Shown: one piece after another, positions 44,540-56,600 of the stretch
Numbering within the stretch: position 1 is the stretch's first letter
Layout of the letters: every line of letters begins with the position of its first letter
Assembly: GCA_963556145.1 (NCBI GenBank)
Contig: OY744461.1
Coordinates: 7,202,891-7,266,890, forward strand
From: Hygrocybe punicea
Lineage: Eukaryota > Basidiomycota > Agaricomycetes > Agaricales > Hygrophoraceae
Length of the DNA stretch: 64,000 nt
Reading direction: 5' to 3'
The notes under the pieces: model-generated
The model's database searches: none
The model's input: the letters and a program-made list of their open reading frames with translations, nothing else
Told to the model about the DNA's origin: nothing
Translations under genes and position numbers: made by a program

Positions 44540-45530
44540 TGCACCATGGTTCAAAAATATTTGGAGTGGTGGTTCACCTGCACCATATTGCTATTTGGGT
44601 GATGGTTTCCTTGCACCATGAACTGAAAATATTTTGAGTGGTGGTTCTCCTGCACCACATTCCTATTTAGGTGGTGGTTTCCTTGCACCATAGACCAAAA
44701 ATATTTTGAGCGGTGGTTCTCCTGCACCACACCACTATTTAGGTGATGGTTCTCCTGTACCACATCCCTATTTATATGATGGTTTCCTTGCACCGTAGTC
44801 TAAATATTTTGAGTGGTGGTTCTCCTGCACCACATTCCTATTTAGGTGGTGGTTTCCTTGCACCATGGACCGAAAATATTTTGAGTGGTGGTCCTCCTGC
44901 ACCACATTTCTATTTATGTGACAGTTTCCTTGCACCATAGTCCAAATATTTTGAGTGGTGGTTCTCCTGCACCATATCCCTATTTAGGTTGTGGTTTTGT
45001 TGAACCATGGACCGAAAATATTTTGAGTGGTGGTTCTCCTACACCACATCCCTATTTAGGTGGTGGTTTCCTTGTACCATGGACCGAAATGAGTGGTGGT
45101 TCTCCTACACCACATCCCTATTTAGTTGATGGTTCTCCTGCACCACATCCCTATTTAGGTGGTGGTTTCCTTGCACCATGGACCGAAAATATTTTGAGCA
45201 GTGGTTCTCCTGCACCACACCCCTATTTAGGTGATGGTTCTCCTGTACCACATCCCTATTTATATGATGGTTTCCTTGCACCATAGTCTAAATATTTTGA
45301 GTGGTGGTTCTCCTACACCACATCCCTATTTAGGTCATGGTTCCCTTGTACCATGGACCGAAAATATTTTGAGTGGTGGTTCTCCTACACCACATCCCTA
45401 TTTAGTTGATGGTTCTCCTGCACCACATCCCTATTTCGGTGATGGTTTCCTTGCACCATGGACCAAATATTTTGAGTGGTGGTTCTCCTGCACCACATTC
45501 CCATCTGGGTGGTGGTTTTCTTTCACCACA
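44540..45530. repeat. 72-bp tandem repeat array, left arm
   Basis: About a dozen units with the core GGTGGTTCTCCTGCACCACA, then CCCTATTTAGGTGGTGGTTT, then CCTTGCACCATGGACCGAAA and ATATTTTGAGT. Some units are truncated or half-duplicated. 72 is a multiple of three, so long repeat-coded frames are open on both strands (24-residue periods). The position (subterminal in a transposon arm) suggests protein-binding repeats rather than genes. Confidence 0.88.
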
Positions 45531-46575
45531 TCCAGTGTACAGTCGCTGTGCTCTCGATGCCATCATCCAGGAACCATCAATGACATATTTGACCCTGAAT
45601 CAATGCTTGGCATTGTTTCTCGCAGTGACCATATGCTGTGCTCATTGTTGGCAACAGTGAGCTCAATTATTCCTTCATTTCTCACTCAAATTACACATTT
45701 AAGCGGTCAAAAAATCACAAAAATTCGTGAATACACCCCCACATGTAATGCACACAAATTGAAGCACAGTAAGTAGCAACAAAATACCAAAAAAGCGGAC
45801 AACAAAGTGGATACATACCACACTTCCCTGGAACTGTGGTACATCCCTGGACCTCCTACAACTACTCTATCATGGGTGCACTCCCCAGTATGTCCTAAAC
45901 GAGGGGTGTTGACATCTGAGAGCATTTGGATCAGCTTAAAACATGAAAAGAGGTGAAAAAGTGCGAAATTACATACATGGTGACCAAGAGCACCTGGAAT
46001 AATAACCTGCTGTCAAAAGACAGTCAAGTAACCCTAGAATGAAGTTGTAAATCCTTGGGGAATTTGGGCAAAGGGTGGGGGAGATAAAATACCCAAAAAA
46101 GCGGCATAAAAATGTCCAACAATGCTTACCTCCCTGGATCCCTGGTGTTTCCACAACAACTACAGTAGTTGTATAGCATATAGTAGGCCCCAAACGAGAA
46201 GTTATACCATCTGAGGGCATCTGTGTAAGCTTGAATCACCACAAGTGTGAAAAAGTGCGAAATGTATTTACCTGGTGACTAGGGAGGCTGAGGGGGAGGT
46301 ACTGCCATCAAATCACAGAGAGTGTTCATGAGAAGCAAGTCCTGAAGTATTGAGGCAGTAGGTGCAAGAGTGGTGGAGATATTTGGAGTGTGAGATGCAG
46401 GAAAGTAAGTCGACGCCAAACTCAATTCATTGCCAAAATTGGCTACAAAATCGTGTAACCCAAGGGGCCCCCGCTCAAAAAGATTTTGACGTCAACCCTA
46501 AAGAGTTTGCTGTCAAGACCCCGAACACTGATTTGGGTACCACCACCCGGATAAGGAAGGTATTAGGGCTAGCTA

Positions 46576-47516
46576 TCAAAAGCGCCGTGCTCTATCTCGT
46601 TTCAAGCCTGCATCCGGATACATCTCCTCCAAGGTGTCACTGCTCGGTACTCCATGCTTATCCCTCCAGTCATCCGTCACTTCATCATCAATGCCCATCA
46701 ATGACTCTTCATTGGATGAGATATGCGACTCCATAATGTAGGGTCCTGGAATGCTTGGTATCGACATACTCCCTGAGTTGGGATCACAGTTAGAATGCTG
46801 TACTGTGTTATGATACATCACGTTATACTTCCAGCTGTAGTGGAGGTGAAGGACGTCGAATTTCAGAGAGGGGGGTCAGAAGACTTGCCATAGTATCTTC
46901 ATTTATAGACGGTGTATGCGAGGGACCGGAATGATTAACCACGTGGACACTTGAGGACACTCCAAAAGAAGATGATATTGTGGAGAGGGGAGGTGTTGAA
47001 GCTGTTGAAAGTGATGACGCATTCCACTAAATACACCTGTTTTGGAATAAGAATAGTGTACCAATGAAATCATGAATATTGAAACAATGCACCGTGAGTA
47101 TGGGAGATAGTGCCTGCCGAGAAACAGTTGCAGTCGCATCAGCCTGGTCAGGTATTTGCTGAAGCATGAGGTTAGAAATTAATAATGTGAGATATGTATG
47201 GTGCACGCACAATGGTCTCTCGAGCCAGTCGGGCTGCTTGCCGGTTCTCCTCGTTCTTCTTGGTTTTCACCGCCTTTCGACAAGCGCCTGAGTCCCTGTG
47301 CCCCCAAAAATATGTCATGACACCGCCTGATGTTTTCTGGACTAAAGTTTCACAAAGGTCGCAACAGACCATGGCCTTGTTATGACGAAGATCATGAATG
47401 ATCTTGAGTTGAATTTCTGTGCCATTTGGAAGGGCAAAGTCTTCGAGTTGAACATCCGGTTCAGGCATAATTGAGCGCAGGTTGAGTATGTCGAGTACGC
47501 GAGGGCGATAGAGCAC
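46576..47516 (-). pseudogene. Zinc-finger-like coding fragment in the centre of the palindromic element
   Basis: Minus-strand exons: 47516-47205 gives MPEPDVQLEDFALPNGTEIQ, then KAMVCCDLCETLVQKTSG, TYFWGHRDSGACRKAVKTK and a basic tail. The spacing CxxC-x(n)-H-x(5)-C resembles a BED/C2HC-type finger used by transposases and domesticated derivatives. Further open blocks (about 47025-46850, Ser/Pro-rich; 46821-46576, acidic with EESLMGIDDEVTDDW) could be later exons separated by short introns. No catalytic core is present. It is most simply the N-terminal remnant of a transposon protein that kept its DNA-binding part. Confidence 0.5.
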
Positions 47517-48722
47517 GTTGTTATACCATGTTGTTTGGGTGATCGGATTTCAATCGCATCCAAATCAGGCTTTGTCTACTTCTGTCTCTCATATATCTGT
47601 TTGAAATGTGTTTTACACACATTTAACTATCCAAGTACATACTAAAAATATAAAGGAAGACATTTGTCAACTTAGTTTAGTCAAAAGTTTGTTGTGGAAG
47701 CAGTGAAATGAGAGTTCGTCAAAAGTGCCTCGAAGACTTCAAATCTGGACCCCGGCCACCAATTTGGGTGGTACCACTGGGGGGTTGAAGTCACGGAATC
47801 TTCCAGTGGGGGCCCCTTGGTGTAACCCCATGTTTGGCTTCGACTTACTTTCCTGCATCTCACACTCCAAATATCTCCACCACTCTTGCACCTACTGCCT
47901 CAATACTTCAGGACTTGCTTCTCATGAACACTCTCTGTGATTTGATGGCAGTACCTCCCCCTCAGCCTCCCTAGTCACCAGGTAAATACATTTCGCACTT
48001 TTTCACACTTGTGGTGATTCAAGCTTACACAGATGCCCTCAGATGGTATAACTTCTCGTTTGGGGCCTACTATATGCTATACAACTACTGTAGTTGTTGT
48101 GGAAACACCAGGGATCCAGGGAGGTAAGCATTGTTGGACATTTTTATGCCGCTTTTTTGGGTATTTTATCTCCCCCACCCTTTGCCCAAATTCCCCAAGG
48201 ATTTACAACTTCATTCTAGGGTTACTTGACTGTCTTTTGACAGCAGGTTATTATTCCAGGTGCTCTTGGTCACCATGTATGTAATTTCGCACTTTTTCAC
48301 CTCTTTTCATGTTTTAAGCTGATCCAAATGCTCTCAGATGTCAACACCCCTCGTTTAGGACATACTGGGGAGTGCACCCATGATAGAGTAGTTGTAGGAG
48401 GTCCAGGGATGTACCACAGTTCCAGGGAAGTGTGGTATGTATCCACTTTGTTGTCCGCTTTTTTGGTATTTTGTTGCTACTTACTGTGCTTCAATTTGTG
48501 TGCATTACATGTGGGGGTGTATTCACGAATTTTTGTGATTTTTTGACCGCTTAAATGTGTAATTTGAGTGAGAAATGAAGGAATAATTGAGCTCACTGTT
48601 GCCAACAATGAGCACAGCATATGGTCACTGCGAGAAACAATGCCAAGCATTGATTCAGGGTCAAATATGTCATTGATGGTTCCTGGATGATGGCATCGAG
48701 AGCACAGCGACTGTACACTGGA

Positions 48723-49713
48723 TGTGGTGAAAGAAAACCACCACCCAGATGGGAATGTGGTGCAGGAGAACCACCACTCAAAATATTTGGTCCATGGTGC
48801 AAGGAAACCATCACCGAAATAGGGATGTGGTGCAGGAGAACCATCAACTAAATAGGGATGTGGTGTAGGAGAACCACCACTCAAAATATTTTCGGTCCAT
48901 GGTACAAGGGAACCATGACCTAAATAGGGATGTGGTGTAGGAGAACCACCACTCAAAATATTTAGACTATGGTGCAAGGAAACCATCATATAAATAGGGA
49001 TGTGGTACAGGAGAACCATCACCTAAATAGGGGTGTGGTGCAGGAGAACCACTGCTCAAAATATTTTCGGTCCATGGTGCAAGGAAACCACCACCTAAAT
49101 AGGGATGTGGTGCAGGAGAACCATCAACTAAATAGGGATGTGGTGTAGGAGAACCACCACTCATTTCGGTCCATGGTACAAGGAAACCACCACCTAAATA
49201 GGGATGTGGTGTAGGAGAACCACCACTCAAAATATTTTCGGTCCATGGTTCAACAAAACCACAACCTAAATAGGGATATGGTGCAGGAGAACCACCACTC
49301 AAAATATTTGGACTATGGTGCAAGGAAACTGTCACATAAATAGAAATGTGGTGCAGGAGGACCACCACTCAAAATATTTTCGGTCCATGGTGCAAGGAAA
49401 CCACCACCTAAATAGGAATGTGGTGCAGGAGAACCACCACTCAAAATATTTAGACTACGGTGCAAGGAAACCATCATATAAATAGGGATGTGGTACAGGA
49501 GAACCATCACCTAAATAGTGGTGTGGTGCAGGAGAACCACCGCTCAAAATATTTTTGGTCTATGGTGCAAGGAAACCACCACCTAAATAGGAATGTGGTG
49601 CAGGAGAACCACCACTCAAAATATTTTCAGTTCATGGTGCAAGGAAACCATCACCCAAATAGCAATATGGTGCAGGTGAACCACCACTCCAAATATTTTT
49701 GAACCATGGTGCA
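48723..49713. repeat. 72-bp tandem repeat array, right arm (inverted copy)
   Basis: Exact mirror of the array at 44540-45530, in reverse orientation. The order of complete, truncated and half units is preserved, so the arms were copied as blocks and not expanded independently. Confidence 0.88.
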
Positions 49714-50169
49714 GGAAAGCCACCACCCAAATATGAGATCTGGTGCAGGAAAACCACTCAACAACATTATGGATGGTGCTCAGGAACCACTGCCAGTAGG
49801 CAACAGCAGGTGGTGCAGGAGAACCAGTTCTCTAATAGTCTACTAGTGGCTGAATGGTTCCTGAGCACTAATTCAGCCGGCTGTAATGATTTTGTGTGTA
49901 ACATGGTACGTGTGTTTGGCTGTAAACTGGTACGCGCTTAGACCGCCGGCCCTTGTCACCTTACCCCCAAATACTTGACAGTTGAGAGTGATTTTTTTTC
50001 CACATGATTAATATACTATCACGTCTGTGGGAGTACAATGATTACTTTCGAGACTCGTGCTTGACTCAACGCGGGTTTCAATCGGACGGGGGGCTGTCAA
50101 TGATGCTGGCTCGCACAACGGACTTCATCAAGACGTTCCAAAGGCAGAAGTGCGAAATTTTGGTGTCCA

Positions 50170-51788
50170 CTAAACATGGGAATAGACTCTGGCTTTAGAA
50201 GTGCCAGCTCCCACAGGAATTTTCGTGTTAGGGCGATTGAGGTGGACAGCATTTCGGAGATGCAGCATAATTCTTGCCGAAAGAACGCTGTGCATGACCC
50301 GCTGGAACCTGGGAGAGATTAACATTAAAGTCATTGCTTGGGCGGCTAGGATTTTTGGGAACCTACGTGTTAAGAAGGTCAACGAATTCTGGCTGAAAGG
50401 CCGTCAGTCGGTTGGTCATCTCATGTTTAGGCGAATAAGATAGATGACATACAGGCCCGGCTAACAAAACTATGATATTGCCGGCAGAAATGACTATTTT
50501 TGAATGAGAATGGATAGTGTCTGCAGGCTGGCTGAGACTCACAGAATAGGTAGATGAAGTAAAATAGCCCGTCTTGATAGAGGGTTTGCAACAAATGTCC
50601 ATTTATGTGATGTCGTGTCTTCACTCCTCGGTGGAGAGTAAGACACACGATAACTATGACAATCACAATGAGCCACTGTACGACTAGGAAAGACGACAAC
50701 GTACTTGTCTCCGATGCCATAACCAAAACAAAGTTGACGAAAATGGTCATGCTACCGTCGGTTGCAAAACAACCACCGATCGTTGGCAATGGAGACGGAC
50801 CAACTGCAATATATGAATACACAGGTTTGAATTCAGTGACGGAAGAGCTTACATCGTACGGAGCGGAGATATAACTCAGTGATAATTATGCTTGGTCCGA
50901 AGAGTACCTATGGCATGTTCTCGGGTCAGATTGAAATACACCTCAGTGGTAGTCACACACCGGAAATAGTATCGATAGGAATATGAGCATTTCTCTGCTA
51001 CTGTGGTATAAAGCATACGTCCGAAGAAAGAGAATGGCTGGACACTCAATCATTTGATTGACTGTAATTGTACTGAGAACACCATGTCACTCACCTTCCG
51101 CTACGCCAATTCCGAAAACGGTTATCCCTGGTGGTCGAAATGCGTCAGAAACTACGAGAAAAATAATATCCGCCAGTCCCCCACTTACACGACGCCACGA
51201 CATATATAGATAGACATCTCTGTCGTGTCTGTGAGATACAGAACAACAAGGAGAATAAGAACGTACATCTGGCGACACATTAGGAGCTATACTATCTGAA
51301 AGGCCTTCTTCAATCCGAAATCGTCATCAGAAATGAGGGGCGCGTACAGAACAGATACATGGGCACATCAACAAAAGTCGAATAACGTGCGAGCAAGAAA
51401 AGAATTTTTCCTATCCCCCATTTCGATCTCCAGATTAGCGTTATCTGTCGATTGCCTTGTATAATTTCGTTACATGAGGGACCACAACATCACATACCTC
51501 CTGATCAAAGGTCAGAAGGAAGTCGAAGACCTGGAGATAGAATGAGGACATTGAATCTGGAGTGTTTCATGAATGAAGAAACACATACGAAAACTGTCAT
51601 GCTGGCAACTGTACGGAAGATTGGCCTCGATTGAATGACCTTCAAAAAATGCAGAGGACACACACCGTTCAAGTACTACACGAGAAAGTGAGCAGCTCTT
51701 GTCAAGCCAGAGTAAAATAACAGAAGACACTTACCTGCACGGCCTGGAGGCGCATAGCGGACACGGTCTGGTCGTGTAGATCAACCAT
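50170..51788 (-). CDS. DUF6533-type basidiomycete integral membrane protein
   Basis: Multi-exon minus-strand gene. Possible start at 51788 (MVDLHDQTVSAMRLQAVQ). The DUF6533 signature is split by an intron: VFDFLLTFDQE (about 51510) and IWRSKWGIGKILFLLARYST followed by FVDVPMYLF (about 51346-51438). Further membrane exons: MYVLILLVVLYLTDTTEM (about 51265-51200), the family's GCF block GCFATDGSMTIFVNFVLVMA (about 50780), VVQWLIVIVIVIVCLTL, LLQTLYQDGLFYFIYLF, and the last exon SPRFQRVMHSVLSARIMLHL to the stop at 50170. These expanded Agaricomycete proteins have about seven membrane spans and unknown function. It starts 202 bp beyond the giant palindromic element, with its 3' end nearest. Confidence 0.68.
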
Positions 51789-52471
51789 CTCCTCACAGTA
51801 ACGTCTTGGGTTTACACTGGAGACATCGCAGAAAGATGGGCGACATTAATAGTCACGGTTCAACAAGGTTTACAGCGGTGACAGCTGGCGGTCAATCCGA
51901 TGCACCGGACTTCCTGTGGACCGGTGCTCCCAGTCCTCAGGTTTTGGATCGGGCTTGTGTTTCCATCCCAAAGATTCTTCCTATCAATATTATAGCCAAA
52001 AGCACTGTCAAGAGAAGGTGCTGCCGTCGCGGTGAGTGGGCACCGAGTTGTATATGGGCTGAGTACTGGGGATGAAACATAATTTGCAACGCTGGCATGT
52101 CGATTGTCCTGTGCACTGCCAAATAGCCAGAATAAGAATGATTGGCCACGCCCTGACTCGGACTCGGAAGCGCTGAGAGCGCTGTCCCTGGCGTTCTTTA
52201 CTAGATAATGGCTTGTCCTTTGACAGTCATTTTGTCGGGAAAAACTTACACTTCCTACGGTGTAGTAGCTATTGTAATCCCATGTTCAACACTACAGATG
52301 GTGGAATCTGGATGTCGCATATCCTCTCGCAGATTCCCTGTTGTTACTGAGGTCGTTGACTCGGCATGAACCATATCATACGCCTGTGAGAAGGTGCGAG
52401 AGGAGTGGCAAGGATCGACATTTCAAACTCAGTTCGTTCAGTTCATAGTTGGGGTTCTCGATTTCAGCGAA
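51789..52471. other. Divergent upstream region
   Basis: Between the DUF6533-type gene and the plus-strand RING gene. It may hold an additional 5' exon of the membrane protein (minus-strand hydrophobic frame HLLLTVLLAIILIGRIFG near 51990), but a splice link could not be shown. Otherwise nothing recognised. Confidence 0.4.
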
Positions 52472-53440
52472 ATGCCTGTCACTCGCTCGACCAGTAACTT
52501 AAGGACTTTTTCTCTCAATTCTTTTCCATTACCCGAACGGAGTCCCCGACGTGGTGGTGTCAAAACCCTGTTACCCGATATAATCATCCTCTCAGATGAG
52601 GAGGTCACCAGTCCAAAGCGAAAGAGCGTTGGTTCTTCCGACAAGAAGCTTACGGAGAAGCAACGCGGGAAAGCCAAGGCGAAGCCTTTGGTCGTGGTTG
52701 GTGAAGTTCTCGAGGTTTCTTCCGACGATGAGGGCCCTACTAGCAAGTCGCCTAGACGTTCTGCGGCAACAGTGAATTTGCAGAACAAAGTCAAGAAGCT
52801 ACAAACTGTGTGTCTTTTTACGACTCACGCTCCGGTTTACGAACCTCTTATATCTTCATTAGGAGAACACGCAGCTCAAACAGGAATGCTCGCGGCTGAA
52901 GGGAAAATCTATGATTGTGCGTTGCAACAATTTGTGTTCGTGCCACTCAACTTCAACGATACTCAGGACGTTTCAACACTTGAGGATCACCTATCCTGTG
53001 AGATATGCGCGTTGAATTTATGGTCTCCATACATGTATGTTTTTCTCTACGTGCCACCCAATCCGCAGAAAATATATCCATTTCACAGCCTTCCAGGTTG
53101 TGGACACACATTTTGTCAAAACTGCCTGCAAGATTGGTTCGGGATGATCCTCAACCAACACGTTCACGCCCACCCCCACTATAACCTCAACGCCATCCCG
53201 TATACGGCACCTCAAAACTTGGTCCAGATCCAATTGGACAATAATCAGAACGTCCAACCACAGTATACGTGCCCCTCTTGCCGTTCGGAGGTGAAGACCA
53301 AACCTGTGGAAGAGTATGCTCTGAAGGCAGTGATTAGAACTATTGCGGCTGCTAGAGGGGAGAGAAGTCCCGAGAAACATGCGGTCTCTAGGATAGGGGC
53401 GGCGCAGCCATGGGATAAGTTTTTCCGCAAAGCAACATAG
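52472..53440 (+). CDS. Coiled-coil RING-finger protein (probable E3 ubiquitin ligase)
   Basis: Starts MPVTRSTSNLRTFSL (ATG 52472) with a Ser/Pro/Lys-rich region (DIIILSDEEV, SSDDEG), then a coiled coil made by splicing: NKVKKLQT joined to ENTQLKQECSRLKG. The C3HC4 RING follows: CEICALNLW, PGCGHTFCQNCLQDWF, CPSC (about 52995-53280). Three introns are inferred: 52808-52862 (55 nt), 52917-52966 (50 nt) and 53035-53088 (54 nt). They happen to leave one long frame open when unspliced, but removing them restores the coiled coil and the tight RING spacing LWSPYILPGCGH. The C-terminal tail is basic and ends FFRKAT. Substrate unknown. Confidence 0.82.
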   Translation: MPVTRSTSNLRTFSLNSFPLPERSPRRGGVKTLLPDIIILSDEEVTSPKRKSVGSSDKKLTEKQRGKAKAKPLVVVGEVLEVSSDDEGPTSKSPRRSAATVNLQNKVKKLQTVCLFTTHAPVYEPLISSLGEHAAQTGMLAAEGKIYDCALQQFVFVPLNFNDTQDVSTLEDHLSCEICALNLWSPYMYVFLYVPPNPQKIYPFHSLPGCGHTFCQNCLQDWFGMILNQHVHAHPHYNLNAIPYTAPQNLVQIQLDNNQNVQPQYTCPSCRSEVKTKPVEEYALKAVIRTIAAARGERSPEKHAVSRIGAAQPWDKFFRKAT

Positions 53441-53652
53441 TATCTGGACACGTTGGACTTTCATTATTCTTATTCAATCCAGTGCCTAAGCTTGTTACAA
53501 ACGCGCCTACCAGTAATACATTCTCTAATCGTTGTTTACCAAGCTAGGGCTATAGAATGAAGGAAGTTGGTATACAAAAGAGGATAAATAGATTATGATT
53601 TCAGTTAATAAAAATGCGATGGTGAAAGGGGTGAAAGGGGTGAAATTACGAA

Positions 53653-56600
53653 CTACGAATCGACAATATCAAAGTACGACTTGAACATCGACTCCTCACA
53701 CAGTCCGGTGCCAGCGACAACGGAGTGAACATGCAGGAATAGGCGGGGATAACGGCGAGTGAAGTACGATAAGAAGCCTTCTGGCATAGAACCGAGATGT
53801 CGCTTCACATTGTCGGGTAAATCTTGATAATGATGCTTCTGTGAGGCCACTCCCTTCAGTCTCAAGATATCCACTATGCAATATCAGAAACACGTACCTT
53901 GTTTCGTAGCGCACGCAGAAGGTCCTGTACAGAACGCCCATCGTATTTCCTGAACTTGCCCAGATTCTCGATAAATATTTTGTCAAGACGGGTGTGCCAA
54001 TCATGCCCAACAATACTAACGGCGTCCATTTCTAATGTCACAAGATTGGGATCTCGAGGGTCTCTACACATGATCTCGAATCGATCGGATGCATCCTGTA
54101 AAAATGTCAAACGTCGCGCAGAATCCCAGAAAAAGGGATGTAGAAGGCATGTCGTTGTATCTGGTCTACATCTCACCAAGTGTTAGTGAACTGCGCGACG
54201 TAAAACGCGAGAATAAGGCAACGCACCGCTCATGGGCTTCAGATCTCAACATCGCTCCAATCAAGTCGGCAGCTTCCGAACCTTCTTCCCCGAACCGCTC
54301 TAGCCCTTCCAAATTTTTGATGTCCTTGAGAATATTGACCTCTCGCTCGAATCGGTCCCCAAACGGATGGCCGCCGTTCGTGAGGGTATAGTAAAACAGG
54401 CATCCGAGTGCAAATATATCCACAGACTTCGTCAGTCGCGTCGGCTTGCCCGATGGTGTGCCGCCAGTCGGTGACCCAACACTTCCTCGTGATGACTGCG
54501 ACTGGTCGTCGCCTATAGACTCGTCCAACTTAACTTCCCCGCGCAAAATTTCTGGCGCACGCCAACCGACTGTCCCGGCCATTGACCCGTGCGCGGTCGG
54601 GAGAAAGCTCGTCTGGTCAACATCCAACTTCTTGCAGAGCCCAAAGTCAGATATCAGCATCCGGTGACTAGAACCTTTCCGACCTCCGTTGTTCGAGTTC
54701 GAGATGAGGATATTTTGGGGTTTGATATCCCGATGAATGAGTTTCAGCGCGTGTAGATGTCGGACGCCAGACGCAATCTGCCTCAACGCACGTTTTGGTT
54801 CAAACGAAATAGAAATGTCGCGAAACTGATCTGGATTCTCGATGATGTCAGCGAGGGACGCTGGACACAACTCTAGCGCAATGTAGAGGAAATTGGCATG
54901 TGCTTCTTGATAGTAATACCGTATAACATTGGGGTGGTCATCGGATTCTTGTAAGATACTGACTTCGCGGGACGCGAGGGTGACGAAGTCCCTGAGCAGT
55001 CGTTTGACTGCCACAGACCGGCCTTGCAGTGATCCTTGGAATACAACGGTTCCGTGAGAGCCATACCCTACGGTAAAGTGCTCAACATCAATGTTCAATA
55101 ACATCCCAGTCGAAAACTACCTTACCAAGAATTGTTTCGGAGACGACCAATGAGGACACAACCGTCAAAGGCTTAGGAGTCGAAGAAACTGCAAGTGTTG
55201 CAGGAGATACGAGGTCTGCTGGAACAGACTCTATCGGCGGGACATCAATGTTACCGTTGAGGAACTTTTCCTTCCCCTTCTCGTTCTCATCGTCCTCTCC
55301 AATAGTTACCTTCTTCTTCTTCCCTCTCCTCCCTCTCCTCCCTCGCCGTTTTCCAGGAACAGGCGTTCCGTCTCCCTCTCTTTCGCTGTCTTCCCAATCG
55401 TCTCGGGGCTCTGTAGGGTTGTTTTCAGAAATTTTGGAGGGTAGTGAGGGCTGGGAATCGCATCGGTCTGGCTGTGACAAGACAGAATCTGGAATAAGTG
55501 GAGGGGTGCTGTTGTTTGGCGGAAGGGGGGGTAGTTCTGTCGTTACTACCTCTGAAGCTGAATTAATAAACGACCGTTGGACTAACGGCACAGCGGTCTG
55601 AGCCTTGTCATCCTCAATGTCGATGAAACTGTGCATCATTGCGGGTCTCGACTTTTGAACTGTGAGCTTTCTGGCGATCACCCAAGCCACGCTGAAAAAC
55701 AAAGCAGATATCAATGAAATCATAATGGAGACCGCATTGGTTGACCCGTCCAGACCCAATGGCACATTCCGGTCGGATATACGGTCGCTACTAAGACCCC
55801 AGATCCACGAGGGAACCATAGTACGGTTACTCCAGCCCTCAGAATTAGTAGAGGCTGCTTCGTTATTGAATAATGGGTAATCTTGGGCGTCCTGCTCGGG
55901 GGGAAGCTCAACAGATGGGGACCCGTCAAGCAATCCACTGAACCTTGACCGAGAATCTTCTGCAAGCCGACGTATTCCAGTCAGACATGTGCGATTTGGC
56001 GACCCAGTCCGGCATATTTCTCCAAAATTCCCGGCCCGTGTAATGGAATCCACAGCGGGAGGAGGCAAATCTCCGTTGGTGTTGAGATTTGCCGGGTCGC
56101 TACTAGAATCGGCATCGGAGAAGACAACCAAAGGAAAACGATCGCGACTCATAGCGAACAATGAGCCGGTCTCTTCAACAATGCCAACGTATATAGAATC
56201 GATATTTGGGATATTGCCAGGTAACATGTCTTGGAGGCGTGGACGTGGCTGGAGCAAGACAAATGGCTGCTGTCTACCAGACGCCTTAAGCACATCAAAT
56301 ACAGCGACACTGTAATGATCAAGTCAGTAATCTGATACGAAAGACCCTTGATAAACAAGCCATCACGTGATTAGTCAAAACTCCACCGAGCGAAGGCGAG
56401 AATGGCAAAGTGTCCACAACATTCAAAAAGAACTCACATAGGATTGCTGAATTTGTTATACCACAGGAAGGGAGAGGCATGGGGCTCGGATCCATCAGCT
56501 GCAAAAGCTTTGAGAGTGAAAATGTCCCCATTAGGAAGAGACTGGATGTAGACGTCGTCGGCAGTTCGACGATACGTGGACTGCAGTGCACTGTCCTGGT

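Larger units (their letters stand above)
44286..49967. mobile_element. Giant palindromic DNA element: ~2.1-kb terminal inverted repeats, 8-bp TSD
   Basis: Position p on the left matches the complement of position 94253-p on the right without any shift. The arms 44309-46413 and 47840-49944 (2,105 bp each) look identical wherever I compared them. Beyond them pairing continues with mismatches (TAAGGTGAC at 44290-44298) to the ends at 44286 and 49967. The direct repeat CAAATACT flanks the element (44278-44285 and 49968-49975), the mark of an 8-bp target-site duplication as made by hAT, P, Merlin or KDZ-type transposases. The centre (46414-47839) is unique sequence with a zinc-finger-like coding fragment. 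No complete transposase is visible, so movement would need a helper. The family cannot be named from the termini (CGGAT/GGGGT). Confidence 0.88.

Noticed and set aside
44540..45530. CRISPR-like array
   Set aside because: Units are continuous 72-bp repeats without unique spacers, in a eukaryotic genome and inside a transposon arm.
44885..45776. Long repeat-coded frames in the palindrome arms as protein genes
   Set aside because: They exist only because the 72-bp unit is a multiple of three. Both strands are open, units are truncated at random, and the same frames recur in mirror image. Structural repeats of a transposon are the simpler reading.
44286..49967. Palindrome as a pure assembly artefact
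   Set aside because: An artefactual inverted duplication would not be expected to have an 8-bp direct repeat exactly at both outer ends with diverged tips. Left as a check to be made with long reads.
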